From Virgibacillus sp. NKC19-3 (GTDB taxonomy: Bacteria > Bacillota > Bacilli > Bacillales > Amphibacillaceae): a DNA stretch of 64,000 nucleotides. Where the stretch lies: assembly GCF_019837165.1 (NCBI RefSeq), contig NZ_JAGYHC010000001.1:682001-746000 (forward strand), read 5' to 3'. Below the pieces are notes generated by a model. That model ran no database searches. It worked only from the letters and a program-made list of their open reading frames with translations, and was not told where the DNA came from. A program made the translations under genes and the position numbers. Shown piece after piece: positions 15,904 through 24,457 of the stretch; positions within the stretch are counted from its first letter, which is position 1; each line of letters begins with the position of its first letter.

Positions 15904-16074
15904 ATGGGATTTGATGAGTATGATTTTGAATTGGAACGAGAGTTAAGGGAACAGCGAGAATGGGAACAGAAAATAGCCAGGGAGAAAAATCAATCGCGTT
16001 ACAGGAAATCTATTTTCCGCTATTTCAAAAATGTGTGGATTATTATTTTGAGCAAAAAAAGGCTCACAACGTAA
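15904..16074 (+). CDS. Short charged hypothetical protein
   Basis: A 56-residue protein: an acidic/basic helical N-terminal half (DEYDFELERELREQREWEQ) and a basic C-terminal half ending in a weakly hydrophobic segment (YFKNVWIIILSKKR). GAGGTG precedes ATG by about 8 nt, the best reason to accept it. It is not in a recognised family. It lies alone between two plus-strand genes and may be membrane-associated by its C-terminus. Confidence 0.5.
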   Translation: MGFDEYDFELERELREQREWEQKIAREKNQSRYRKSIFRYFKNVWIIILSKKRLTT

Positions 16075-16140
16075 AAGAATGAAAATTTGTTCAATTATGC
16101 GTATAATAGAATTATCTGAAGTATGTTTGGAGGTTAAGCG

Positions 16141-17088
16141 ATGGAGGAGAAGGAGCCAATCCGGTTGGATGATCGTATCCATATCATTGACGGGTTTGAT
16201 TTAGGTGTACCAAAACGGACGGGGTCATATGTGATTGATGAGGAAGCATTAACTATTGTGGAAACAGGACCAAGTCCATCGATTAAGCATGTGAAAGAAG
16301 GATTGAAAAAACTGGGATTTTCTCTAGAACAGGTCAAATATATCATTGTTACACATATTCATCTTGACCATGCTGGAGGAGCAGGTTTATTGATACAAGA
16401 ATGTCCGAATGCCACCATTGTTGTCCACCCACGAGGGGAGAAGCATTTGGTGAATCCGAAAAAATTAACAGCGAGCGCAAGAGCTGTATACGGGGAAAGT
16501 TTTTCGGATTTATTTGACCCAATTATTCCTGTAGCAGAAGATCGATTACTGGTGAAGGGGGAAGGGGATACCCTGAAAATCGGGCCTGCATGTACACTTG
16601 AGTTTCTAGATACACCAGGACATGCCAAGCATCATTTCAGCATTTACGACCCAGTGAGTAACGGAATGTTTACAGGCGATATAGTTGGTATTCGTTACGA
16701 GCAATTAATTAGTGAAGGCGTTGACCTATTTCTTCCGACAACTTCGCCCAATCAGTTTGACCCGAATGCGATGCAAATGGCGATTGATCGGATGATGGAG
16801 ATGAATCTTGATCGTATTTATTATGGCCATTTTGGTATGACGACAAAAACGGATCAAGCACTAAAACAAGTTTCAGCGTGGTTGGATGTGTTCATGGAAG
16901 TCAGTGAACAAATGGTGGCAGAGCGTAAAGGATACGATGATCTTGCTCAAGCATTATTAAAAAGCGTAAGAGCGTATCTCCGAGAATTTGGTATTCCGGA
17001 TGAGCATGAGTCATATATTGTGATCAACTTAGATATGCAAGTTAGCGCACTTGGCTTGATTGATTATTTTAAGAAACGGAAGCACTAA
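16141..17088 (+). CDS. MBL-fold metallo-hydrolase
   Basis: A 315-residue protein with the metallo-beta-lactamase fold metal motif HIHLDHAGG (residues 72-80), a downstream metal histidine in DTPGHAKHH (~159) and aspartate in GMFTGDIVG (~180), and a late GHFG histidine (~240). All metal ligands are present, so it should be an active binuclear hydrolase, class like YflN/RNase Z-related small hydrolases; substrate unknown. ATG follows GGAGGTTAAGCG at a normal distance. A terminator follows. Confidence 0.88.
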   Translation: MEEKEPIRLDDRIHIIDGFDLGVPKRTGSYVIDEEALTIVETGPSPSIKHVKEGLKKLGFSLEQVKYIIVTHIHLDHAGGAGLLIQECPNATIVVHPRGEKHLVNPKKLTASARAVYGESFSDLFDPIIPVAEDRLLVKGEGDTLKIGPACTLEFLDTPGHAKHHFSIYDPVSNGMFTGDIVGIRYEQLISEGVDLFLPTTSPNQFDPNAMQMAIDRMMEMNLDRIYYGHFGMTTKTDQALKQVSAWLDVFMEVSEQMVAERKGYDDLAQALLKSVRAYLREFGIPDEHESYIVINLDMQVSALGLIDYFKKRKH

Positions 17089-17091
17089 AAG

Positions 17092-17124
17092 AAGCACCCA
17101 TACGTTTGCTGCGTACGGGTGCTT
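17092..17124. terminator. Terminator after MBL hydrolase gene
   Basis: Arms AGCACCC-A-TACG (17093-17104) and CGTA-C-GGGTGCT (17112-17123), with one mismatch, form the stem four bases after the stop codon. The nucleotidyltransferase remnant on the other strand ends in this hairpin. Confidence 0.7.
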
Positions 17125-17125
17125 G

Positions 17126-17341
17126 TGCCAGGGTTATCCCATCCGTAATCAAGTCTATATCATAAGTGGAATAGTTATTCCGTGTGTATATTTCTACTGA
17201 TAAACCACCAACAATTATTGGCTTTATATTATCTTTTTGGAAATATTCCGTTAACAAAGCGCATATTTCCATCATTCTTTCATGTTTTGGTAAGTTTCCA
17301 AGCTCCGCAAATTCCCTTTTTAGTTCATTCAGCTGGATCAT
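17126..17341 (-). pseudogene. 3'-truncated nucleotidyltransferase-like gene
   Basis: About 70 residues of a protein with IIVGGLSVEIYTRNNYSTYDIDL, the first strand and G-G..D-x-D metal site of minimal nucleotidyltransferases of the DUF6036/AbiEii-like kind. Similarity ends at DLITDG, immediately before the terminator of the opposite gene, so the 3' two thirds are gone. ATG 17341 overlaps the stop region of an upstream small gene by ~17 nt, as in toxin-antitoxin or AbiE-like pairs; the pair as a phage-defence or TA remnant is inference. Confidence 0.6.
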
Positions 17342-17541
17342 AATACATCTTTCGCTTCCCAATCATTTTCATCTTACCTTCACGTTTTGCTCGTTCTACG
17401 CTAGCTCTGGTGATTTCTGTTAATGCAACTCGTTCATCTAATGACCGTGGCCTGTTTCTTTTGACACGTGGATTATCTTTTTGTTCGGATCGAATTTGGG
17501 TATTTACTTTTTTACGTTTCCTTTTAATGTTATGAATAATA
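17325..17541 (-). pseudogene. Remnant partner gene of the truncated nucleotidyltransferase
   Basis: An open frame of ~70 basic residues (RVKRNRPRSLDERVALTEITR..KREGKMKMIGKRKMYYDPAE) ends overlapping the start of the nucleotidyltransferase remnant. No ATG, GTG or TTG start with a ribosome site is present, so the 5' end seems lost. Its place matches the small first gene of nucleotidyltransferase pairs, but I do not recognise the family. Confidence 0.4.
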
Positions 17542-17596
17542 TAAAAAGGTCAATAAGCCAAACCATTAAAGCTAGCAAGAGGAGCGTCTGTCATTG

Positions 17597-17868
17597 ATGA
17601 ACGATCTGAATAACGAAAACACACTAAAGCAACGGTTATATATCATGACGATATTGCAGCCTGATGGTATCCTCCAAGAAATGAATTGATCTATGGGCAA
17701 TGGCTCCGAGAAGAGTGTGCGAAAGGGAAAATCCAGGAACCAGCTTATGACTCTGATTTAGCCATTGTTTTAGCACAGGTAAGAGAAATTAGCGTTTCTC
17801 TTGTTGGTCCTTCAGCTTTAGATATACTCGTCCCTGTGCCGGGTCAGCTCATTCTTCTGTCTTCATAA
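17597..17868 (+). pseudogene. Remnant of ANT(9)/AadA-type aminoglycoside nucleotidyltransferase
   Basis: The first frame (ATG 17597) reads NDLNNENTLKQRLYIMTI. A second frame then reads WYPPRNELIYGQWLREE, GKIQEPAYDSDLAIVLAQV and SVSLVGPSALDILVPVP. These segments match the middle of spectinomycin-type ANT(9) enzymes (YPPxREFIYGEWLR, IQEPSYDPDLAIVLAQ). About 30 residues between the blocks, the whole N-terminal GS..D.D active site and the C-terminal half are missing. It is a deleted, frameshifted fossil with no expected activity. Confidence 0.8.
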
Positions 17869-18235
17869 ATGTCAACATCAGGAAGAATATGAAGCTTAGT
17901 AGTAAAATACTTCCACCAATAATAAAGAAAACTGTTGTAAATGTATCAGCCAGATTGAACGGACGGACATAATAGAACCACATGCCAATCGTTAAGCCAA
18001 TGGCGCCAATAATTGCTGAGTAAACATGTAGCGCAGATAAAAGCTTACTTGCTGGGGTGAATATTTTATAATAAACAGCAAAGGCAAATAAAGACAGCCA
18101 GCCGACAACGAGAATATGGGCATGGACCGTTTTAAATTCAAGTCCACCCGCACCAGCCATATGTGAACCTAGAAAGGCTCCCAGTAATGCAAAAATGGCA
18201 GAAAATCGAAGTAATGTTTTGCTGTACATATTCAT
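17849..18235 (-). CDS. Four-helix membrane protein, heme-copper oxidase subunit I-like
   Basis: A 128-residue protein with four membrane helices (about residues 5-25, 37-57, 66-88 and 98-122). The second carries FKTVHAHILVVGWLSLF, a histidine-containing segment like one helix of cytochrome oxidase or nitric oxide reductase large subunits; databases often call such proteins cytochrome-c oxidase-like. It is far too short to be a full oxidase. ATG 18235 lies 8 nt after AAAGGAG, better than GTG 18244 that overlaps it. The C-terminus overlaps the ANT(9) remnant on the other strand by 20 nt. Confidence 0.65.
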   Translation of the reverse strand: MNMYSKTLLRFSAIFALLGAFLGSHMAGAGGLEFKTVHAHILVVGWLSLFAFAVYYKIFTPASKLLSALHVYSAIIGAIGLTIGMWFYYVRPFNLADTFTTVFFIIGGSILLLSFIFFLMLTFMKTEE

Positions 18236-18310
18236 GGATAACACTCCTTTTATTTCGTAAGTGAAGCATAATTCATTTATATGAATGCAATGTGAATAAC
18301 CGATTACAAT

Positions 18311-19072
18311 TTAGTCAGGTGCCTCCATTTCCAGCATTACTGGACAATGGTCACTTCCCATCACGTGCTGATGAACCTGGGAATCTATAAGTGCGTTTTT
18401 CCATCTTTCGGATACGATGAGATAATCAATTCTCCACCCAACATTTCTTTCGCGGATTGTTTTCATGTAAGACCACCACGAGTAAAGTCCCTCTGTTTCA
18501 GGATGAAAATATCGTAAACTATCAATAAATCCAGCATCCAGGAGACGTGTCATTTTGCCGCGTTCTTCTGTCGTGAATCCTGAATTGCCGTGATTCGTTT
18601 TATCATTCTTTAAATCAATTTCATGGTGTGCAACGTTTAGATCACCACAGTAAATAATCGGTTTGTGCTCGTCTAGTTTTCTTAAATAGCTATAGAGTTC
18701 GTCTTCCCATTCTAATCGGTAATCCAGCCGTGTTAGATCTCTTTTTGAATTCGGGGTATAGACATTAACCAAATAAAAATCTTCGAATTCGAGTGTGATA
18801 ATCCTTCCTTCTTCCTGTATTTCCTCATCTTTCATCCCATATTTTACAGATAATGGCTTTTTCTTTGTGAAAACAGCTGTGCCGGAGTATCCCTTTCGCA
18901 CAGCATAATTCCAATACTGATAATATCCTTTCAAATCCAGGTTAATTTGTCCTTCCTGTACCTTTGTTTCCTGAAGACAGAAGATATCTGCATCCACTTC
19001 ATGAAAATAATCCAAAAATCCCTTCCGTACACAGGCTCGAATTCCATTTACATTCCAAGATACCAGTTTCAT
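18311..19072 (-). CDS. exoA: Exodeoxyribonuclease III
   Basis: A 253-residue class II AP endonuclease/3'-5' exonuclease for base excision repair. The family residues are all visible: VSWNVNGIRA at the N-terminus (Asn-7), the metal glutamate in CLQETKVQ (~35), YCGDLNVAH with the catalytic Asp and Asn (~143), and the C-terminal GSDHCPV (~243) with the catalytic His. The ATG is the first codon and the length is normal for ExoA/Xth. Likely monocistronic. Confidence 0.93.
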   Translation of the reverse strand: MKLVSWNVNGIRACVRKGFLDYFHEVDADIFCLQETKVQEGQINLDLKGYYQYWNYAVRKGYSGTAVFTKKKPLSVKYGMKDEEIQEEGRIITLEFEDFYLVNVYTPNSKRDLTRLDYRLEWEDELYSYLRKLDEHKPIIYCGDLNVAHHEIDLKNDKTNHGNSGFTTEERGKMTRLLDAGFIDSLRYFHPETEGLYSWWSYMKTIRERNVGWRIDYLIVSERWKNALIDSQVHQHVMGSDHCPVMLEMEAPD

Positions 19073-19188
19073 AGATGTATTGTGTCTCCCTTTGTTTAAA
19101 TGTGTTATCCTTCTATTTTAGCATACTTAGTGATAGGCACGACTCGAATTTTGTCTGATTTTTAGTGGGAAATATTTATTTTGGTGTA

Positions 19189-19287
19189 TTGACATCTTAG
19201 TGTATTATCCGTATAATACAGTTCGAAATTGTATTAACAGCTTAATACATTATTTTTTTGCAAGAAGTGTATTAAACACATAATACA
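19189..19287 (+). promoter_or_regulatory. Promoter and three operators of the GntR/ABC operon
   Basis: The promoter has TTGACA (19189-19194), a 17-bp spacer and TATAAT (19212-19217), a consensus match. Three 20-bp palindromes of form TGTATTAn8TAATACA-like lie at 19201-19220, 19230-19249 and 19268-19287; the first covers the -10. They are almost certainly sites for the GntR-type repressor at 19331 (a YtrA-family protein), the first two 29 bp apart and the last two 38 bp apart. Confidence 0.85.
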
Positions 19288-19330
19288 TAAAAAGCAAACA
19301 TACCTAAGGAAATATATAGGAGACGGGGCT

Positions 19331-19711
19331 ATGACAATGAATTTCAACAATCGGGATCCGGTGTATGTGCAGGTTGTACGTCATTTTAAAGAACAGATTG
19401 CAACAGGAAGCTTAGAACCGGGTGAAGAAATCCCGTCACGGAGAGAACTGGCGAATAGATTGAAAATTAATCCAAATACGGCACAACGAGCATATAAGGA
19501 AATGGAGGAACAGGGATTGATTTATACAGAACGGAATAACCCCAGTAAAATTACAAAAGATGAAAAAACGCTAGGATCCGTCCGGGAAGAACTCATCATC
19601 GAAGCGGTGGATTCCTTTGTTTCATCTATCCGTCCCATAAACGTTCCACTTGATGAAATCGTAGGATTGATCAAGGAAACGTACAACAAGGAGGGAGATA
19701 AGCATGATTGA
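19331..19711 (+). CDS. GntR-family repressor (YtrA subfamily)
   Basis: A 126-residue protein: a winged helix domain (residues ~8-75, with IATGSLEPGEEIPSRRELANRLKINPNTAQRAYKEMEEQGLIYTERN) and a short C-terminal helical tail. The small C-terminus is typical of YtrA, whose genes head ABC-transporter operons induced by cell-wall antibiotics in Bacillus. AGGAGACGGGGCT precedes the ATG. The gene overlaps the ATPase gene by 8 nt. It probably binds the three palindromes upstream. Confidence 0.9.
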   Translation: MTMNFNNRDPVYVQVVRHFKEQIATGSLEPGEEIPSRRELANRLKINPNTAQRAYKEMEEQGLIYTERNNPSKITKDEKTLGSVREELIIEAVDSFVSSIRPINVPLDEIVGLIKETYNKEGDKHD

Positions 19712-20393
19712 GGTGAAAGAGATCACGAAAAAGTATGGCCGAAAAAAAGTATTGCATGACGTTTCGTTTACTGCAAATAAAGGGGAAATCACCTGTCTTA
19801 TTGGAATAAACGGCGTGGGTAAGACAACGATTTTAAATGCGATTATGGCGCTAACACCAATTAATGGTGGTCAGATTCTAATGAATGGAGAAAAGATCAA
19901 AAAGGGTAGTTATGAAAAAGTCACTTTCATTCCGGATGCCATAACCATGCTTCCGGAAATGACAATTGCGGATGCGACACAATTTATGCGAGATTTTTAT
20001 GATAATTGGAATCAAGAACGTGCGATGGAATTACTTACATTTTTTAAATTAGAGGGAAGGGAACGGATCTCGGATTTATCCAAAGGGAATACAGCTAAAG
20101 TAAATCTGCTGCTTGGGCTGGCATTGGATGTTGATTTCCTGTTAATGGATGAGCCCTTCTCGGGGATAGATATTTTCAGTAGGGAACAAATTGCCGAAGT
20201 ATTTGCCAGTCACTTGGTGGAAGATCGTGGTGTGATTATTACTACCCATGAAATTAATGATATTGAGCATTTGATTGATAAAGTTGTACTGCTTGATAAT
20301 GGAGCTGTTTTAAAGGAATTTAATAGCGAGGAAGTCCGCGAAAAGGAAGGAAAATCTGTTGTTGATGTAATGAGAGAGGTGTATCAGCCATGA
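19704..20393 (+). CDS. ABC transporter ATPase (YtrB-like)
   Basis: A 229-residue ATPase with Walker A GINGVGKTTI (residues ~36-45), the ABC signature replaced by LSKGNTAKVNLLLGL (~131-145), and Walker B FLLMDEPFSGID (~151-162). The signature's SKGN rather than SGGQ is common in YtrB-type ATPases. It overlaps its neighbours on both sides (8 nt and 4 nt), so translation is coupled. It should power the membrane protein encoded next; the substrate is not evident. Confidence 0.88.
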   Translation: MIEVKEITKKYGRKKVLHDVSFTANKGEITCLIGINGVGKTTILNAIMALTPINGGQILMNGEKIKKGSYEKVTFIPDAITMLPEMTIADATQFMRDFYDNWNQERAMELLTFFKLEGRERISDLSKGNTAKVNLLLGLALDVDFLLMDEPFSGIDIFSREQIAEVFASHLVEDRGVIITTHEINDIEHLIDKVVLLDNGAVLKEFNSEEVREKEGKSVVDVMREVYQP

Positions 20394-21238
20394 ACCGGTA
20401 TGTAAAATTAGTTCATTTTGAATTAGGACGTTTTATGAAAATGTATCTTGTACTCATTGCAATCACCGTTGTTTCGCAAATTGCAGGGGTCATTGTAAGA
20501 TCAAGAAGTTACGTAAGTGATGCAAATGAGACAATCTATGAAGATCTGGTACCGATAGATCAATTTTTGGAGCAAACGGGACCAATGAGTATGGTACAGA
20601 TCAATCAAAGTATATGGTTTGTGGGACCGATTATGTTATGTATTGTCGCATTACTCTTCTATTCTTTCTTCATCTGGTATCGAGATTGGTTGGGGAAAAA
20701 TACATTTATTTACCGGTTGTTGATGCTGCCAACTGCCCGTCTCAATATTTTCCTGGCAAAGGCCACGGCCATCTTTTTAATGGTCTTAGGCTTGGTTGCA
20801 TTGCAACTCATTTTACTGCCGGTGGAGAGCACGGTGCTTTCATGGATGATACCACAGGACCTTCGAATGGATATGACCGTCTCTGAGATGATTAATACCT
20901 CCGTGAATGGTTGGAATAGTGTGTTACAATTATTAATTCCTCAAAGCTTTATTCAGTTTATGATCAATTACGGAATTGGTTTCATGGCGGTGTTTGTTCT
21001 ATTTACAGCTATTTTGTTTGAAAGAAGTTTTCGTTGGAAGGGAGTTCTGTTAGGCGTTATTTATAGTGTGTGCGCGTTTACTATTTTCTTGTTCCCCATG
21101 ATATTGGAGATGATTTTTCTCATTAATTATCTTTATCCGGTCGAGTTGCTGATAGTTGAAACGATATTAGGAATCCTTGTCATCAGTGTAACGATTTGGA
21201 TGAGCAATTACTTATTAAATAAGAAAGTAACCGTATAG
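20390..21238 (+). CDS. ABC transporter permease, YtrC/D-like
   Basis: A 282-residue membrane protein with six hydrophobic segments (about residues 15-40, 75-98, 115-143, 185-210, 220-245 and 250-275) and a ~40-residue extracellular-looking loop after the first. It fits the permease place in GntR-ATPase-permease operons. It overlaps the ATPase gene by 4 nt (ATGA) and ends 11 nt before the next gene. Assignment is by context and topology. Confidence 0.78.
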   Translation: MNRYVKLVHFELGRFMKMYLVLIAITVVSQIAGVIVRSRSYVSDANETIYEDLVPIDQFLEQTGPMSMVQINQSIWFVGPIMLCIVALLFYSFFIWYRDWLGKNTFIYRLLMLPTARLNIFLAKATAIFLMVLGLVALQLILLPVESTVLSWMIPQDLRMDMTVSEMINTSVNGWNSVLQLLIPQSFIQFMINYGIGFMAVFVLFTAILFERSFRWKGVLLGVIYSVCAFTIFLFPMILEMIFLINYLYPVELLIVETILGILVISVTIWMSNYLLNKKVTV

Positions 21239-21249
21239 GGGGAATAAAA

Positions 21250-22455
21250 ATGAAGCGTTATTGGAAGTTAATCTCCATAATAGTCGTTGTCATAGTTACA
21301 ATCGGGACGTATTATGTTCAGTCAGCTGTGGCAGATAACGCATATCCTGCATTTGGATTTGAACATAAGAGTGGGGACAAGGAGGAAATAAATGACCTTA
21401 CCCTAGATGCAAATTATAGAGAGGGCACACAGGGTGATAATCCCTTGCAAATAACAGCGGACGAAACGGTATATCATGACGAACAGTCCTATTTTGATCG
21501 TTTAAATGACTTTTATCCAACTAAGATCAAAGAACTTCAAGAAGAATATCGCGGATTTATGCGTGGTAAAGGGGCAACCCCTTCACAGTTTTATGAGAAT
21601 GGGTCGATGCTCATTTACGCAAATGTAGATTCCACAAGTTCCGGTAATCATGCCTTTGAATTGGAGATAATGCAAAAGGAATCCAGTGAGACGACAGCTT
21701 TTAAACTGGATGTTCCGGCATCAGATAACATCCAATCTATAAGTATCGAAGCTATTCAAGTGATGAATCATGAAGTGAAAGTTATGACGCGTAACTTTTC
21801 CGGAATGGACCCAACCGGTTTTAATACCCAAGAGGACATGCATGTATACGATGTAGATGTCGCTAACCAGAAGATAACAAATGACGAGGTCATCTCACCC
21901 AATTTGGAACAAAATAATGCAGACAGCGCTAATGGTACGATCATCAACAACGCTACCGATGAGGATTCAAAGGCATTTATGCTCATTAACTTTGATTATA
22001 TGGAGAATAGTCAACAAGAAGATGGGATTTCTTACTCCGAACAAACGGGGAAAGAAATCATTGCTTTTAATCTGGAAACAAACGAGACTGAGCAACTCGA
22101 TTTACCAGCAGAATTAGAGAATTCGGCCCATACAGCTGTGTTGCATGATTCTACGATTTATTTCAGTGCGATAACGGATACGGATGTAGAGGTTTCCGCC
22201 TTTTCGATGGACAGCCAAGAGATCGAGCGAAACATACAGATGGATCAATTAGAAGCAGAGGCGGGTCAACCACATATGCAAATAAAGGATAACAAAATGT
22301 ATCTAGTTAGTTCGCATAAAGACAATGACGTACAGGCAGCTATACTAGTTGTGGATTTGGACACTGGTGACACGTTGTATGAAGGGACTATTGAACAACA
22401 AGGCAATGAGCAAGTAGCATACGACATGGATATTTCTAATGTCTCTATAGAATGA
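21250..22455 (+). CDS. Membrane-anchored exported protein of the ytr-like operon
   Basis: A 401-residue protein with an N-terminal membrane anchor or signal (residues ~5-22) and a long, acidic, threonine/aspartate-rich outer part with repeated short beta-strand-like segments (TDVEVSAFSMDSQEI, NKMYLVSSHKDNDVQAAILVVDLDTGD), suggestive of a beta-propeller. It has no catalytic motif that I recognise. Its place as last gene of the ABC operon and GGGGGAATAAAA spacing before ATG suggest it is an extracellular partner or sensor of the transporter. Confidence 0.65.
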   Translation: MKRYWKLISIIVVVIVTIGTYYVQSAVADNAYPAFGFEHKSGDKEEINDLTLDANYREGTQGDNPLQITADETVYHDEQSYFDRLNDFYPTKIKELQEEYRGFMRGKGATPSQFYENGSMLIYANVDSTSSGNHAFELEIMQKESSETTAFKLDVPASDNIQSISIEAIQVMNHEVKVMTRNFSGMDPTGFNTQEDMHVYDVDVANQKITNDEVISPNLEQNNADSANGTIINNATDEDSKAFMLINFDYMENSQQEDGISYSEQTGKEIIAFNLETNETEQLDLPAELENSAHTAVLHDSTIYFSAITDTDVEVSAFSMDSQEIERNIQMDQLEAEAGQPHMQIKDNKMYLVSSHKDNDVQAAILVVDLDTGDTLYEGTIEQQGNEQVAYDMDISNVSIE

Positions 22456-22600
22456 TAGGGCGCACAGTAAGCGTTTCAGACAAATAGATGTGTTAAAAGC
22501 GATGCGCAGGGCACTCTAATTCCATTGACCCTTTGACAGAAATGTTTAAACAAACCTCAAAAAGGATATAGATTTTTAAGTGGGAATTGAGGTGATATAG

Positions 22601-22828
22601 ATGCGTGAGCATGATAAAAAATCGCCAAATAAAAAAGAGAATAAAGCAGAAAATGAAATAGAAGAGAGGACGGCATTAGATGAGTTTGAAGACCAGATGC
22701 ATGTCGATGATGTTCCGCTGGAGGATTTGAAAATAGAACAAAAAGATGAAAAGAAAAAGTTTAAATCAAAGGATGCTTCACAAAGCGAAAGGAAGATGAA
22801 GAGTAAGCTGGATGACAAAAAGGAATGA
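22601..22828 (+). CDS. Short, highly charged hypothetical protein
   Basis: A 75-residue protein of which more than half is Lys, Glu, Asp or Arg (SPNKKENKAENEIEERTALDEFEDQMH, EQKDEKKKFKSKD, RKMKSKLDDKKE). It is likely disordered or helical. ATG is preceded by GAGGTG at 6-nt spacing, which supports expression. Small charged proteins like this are often spore-associated in bacilli; here that is only a guess. Confidence 0.55.
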   Translation: MREHDKKSPNKKENKAENEIEERTALDEFEDQMHVDDVPLEDLKIEQKDEKKKFKSKDASQSERKMKSKLDDKKE

Positions 22829-22972
22829 TCTACCTGAGTAATGGCCCTCGAAGCTAATAAATGTGTCGTTGTCTTAGTGGATAAGCCGAGTCAATCTAGT
22901 GTTATGAAACATAAAGTAATATAAATCGATACAAGTCTTGTTGAAGATTTAATCCATGAATTTCACCCTTGT

Positions 22973-23007
22973 AGAAAGCTAGCTGATCACTAGCTTTCTA
23001 TTTTTTT
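22973..23007 (+). terminator. Rho-independent terminator
   Basis: Ten-base arms AGAAAGCTAG/CTAGCTTTCT (22973-22982, 22990-22999) are followed by ATTTTTTTAAAA, a good T tract on the plus strand. Confidence 0.8.
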
Positions 23008-23059
23008 AAAAGATAAGAAAGGATAAATTTAGATGGTTCTACTCTTACTAACAGATGAT

Positions 23060-23137
23060 CTACGTCCGGCGCAAGTGCCCAGCAACTAGCAGGTTTTGAG
23101 TGAGGATAGCTTAAGCGCCCCAGGTCTTTTAGTGGTC
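23060..23137 (-). repeat. Dispersed repeat family A, diverged internal fragment
   Basis: The stretch TACGTCCGGCGCAAGTGCCC, then AGCAACTAGCAGG, TAGCTTAAGCGCCCCAGG and TCTTTTAGTGG matches, with changes, the inner part of the long copy at 4666-4780. Neither end of the element is present. The region 22829-23167 otherwise holds only the terminator and a doubtful 28-codon frame. Confidence 0.55.
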
Positions 23138-23167
23138 TTTGTTAGGATGAATAGAAATGGAGGGATT

Positions 23168-24448
23168 ATGTTGAGAGATATAACTGCTATTCTCGTACAT
23201 TATACAAATCAAACCGTATTGCACAAGGCTTTAGCTTCTTTAGAAACAATCACTTCCAGACTAGAATCTATTATCGTCCTTCAGAAACGGGGACATCCTT
23301 TACATGGAAGTCATCAAACTCATTCGTTTCCCCCCATTTCATACATTACCATTGAAGGTGATGATACGGGGGAAACATTAAATCAAGCTGTTACTGGCAT
23401 ACACAGTTCCTATGTATTATTTCTCCATGAGACGGATTACCTTTCTCCTACGATCCATGTCGATTCACTTCAGATTTCCCAGCAGGCAACTGTTTTAGGA
23501 ACCTGCAATCATAATCAAAATAGTACTTCCCATCATCCGTTGCTTGTTCGTACCTCATTTCTAAAGCAGCAGCCCTTTTTCTCAACTTTTCAGTTACCAT
23601 TTAAGGAAGCATTTTTCCCTGCTTGGCTTTCTACTATAGAATATTCCATCATATGCTTTAAAGAGGATCTTGTGAGGCAAATGAGAAAAAATACTTCTAC
23701 TACTACCTTAGAAAAACAAAAAATCATGCAGAAATATCAGCTGGAAAAAGCGAACACAAATCATCCAAGCCTTTCCGTTGTTATTTCAACGTATAATATG
23801 GAGAACTATGTGGAAACGGCCGTTGCTTCCTGCCTTCTACAAAATGAACAACCGGATCAGCTATTAATCATTGATGACGGTTCAACAGATAACTCTTACA
23901 GGCGTCTACAACGTTGGAATGATAGAGAAGGCGTAATGGTTCTTACGAAATATAATGGAGGAAAGGCAAGGGCGTTAAACGAGTTACTACCTCATGTTAC
24001 ATCTGAATTTATCTTGGAACTGGATGCGGATGATTGGCTAGACCCTGATGCTGTTTCTGTTATAAAAAAACACCTATCCAACCTCCCAGAGGATATTGCC
24101 GTTTTATATGGCAATCTTAAAAAGTGGAAGCAATCACGAGGGGAAATTTTCTATAAAGGAGTTGCAAAGGGGAGACTTGTTAAGGGAAGGGATGATCTAC
24201 TAGCTTATCGTTTTCCGCTGGGACCTAGGATATATCGAACGTCATCATTGAAAATGGGAGGAGGATTTCCGGTAACTTCATTTGAAAATGGAAGAATGTA
24301 CGAAGACGTAAGTGTATTAAATCGATTACTAAAGAACGCTCGATTTTGGTACCACGATTTTTCCATATACAATGTACGGGAACATCCAGAAAGCATTACG
24401 AAAAATAACGTTTCCAACTGGAACGATTTTATAAAAATATTAAAGTAA
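23168..24448 (+). CDS. Two-part glycosyltransferase with C-terminal GT2 domain
   Basis: A 426-residue protein. The C-terminal ~220 residues are a clear family-2 glycosyltransferase (SVVISTYNMENYVETAVASC, LLIIDDGSTDNS, nucleotide/metal motif LELDADDW). The N-terminal ~180 residues (ITAILVHYTNQTVLHKALASLE...) look like a second, degenerate GT-A unit lacking the DxD. ATG 23168 has GGAGGG 5 nt upstream; the frame is open to 23096 but without a ribosome site. It opens the glycan cluster and is probably cytoplasmic, adding sugars to a spore- or wall-surface glycan. Confidence 0.82.
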   Translation: MLRDITAILVHYTNQTVLHKALASLETITSRLESIIVLQKRGHPLHGSHQTHSFPPISYITIEGDDTGETLNQAVTGIHSSYVLFLHETDYLSPTIHVDSLQISQQATVLGTCNHNQNSTSHHPLLVRTSFLKQQPFFSTFQLPFKEAFFPAWLSTIEYSIICFKEDLVRQMRKNTSTTTLEKQKIMQKYQLEKANTNHPSLSVVISTYNMENYVETAVASCLLQNEQPDQLLIIDDGSTDNSYRRLQRWNDREGVMVLTKYNGGKARALNELLPHVTSEFILELDADDWLDPDAVSVIKKHLSNLPEDIAVLYGNLKKWKQSRGEIFYKGVAKGRLVKGRDDLLAYRFPLGPRIYRTSSLKMGGGFPVTSFENGRMYEDVSVLNRLLKNARFWYHDFSIYNVREHPESITKNNVSNWNDFIKILK

Positions 24449-24457
24449 TCGAATAGT

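Noticed and set aside
22841-22924. 28-codon frame beginning MALEANKCVVVLVDKP
   Set aside because: It faintly resembles the start of DUF2000 proteins but ends early and has no ribosome site; possible tiny remnant only.
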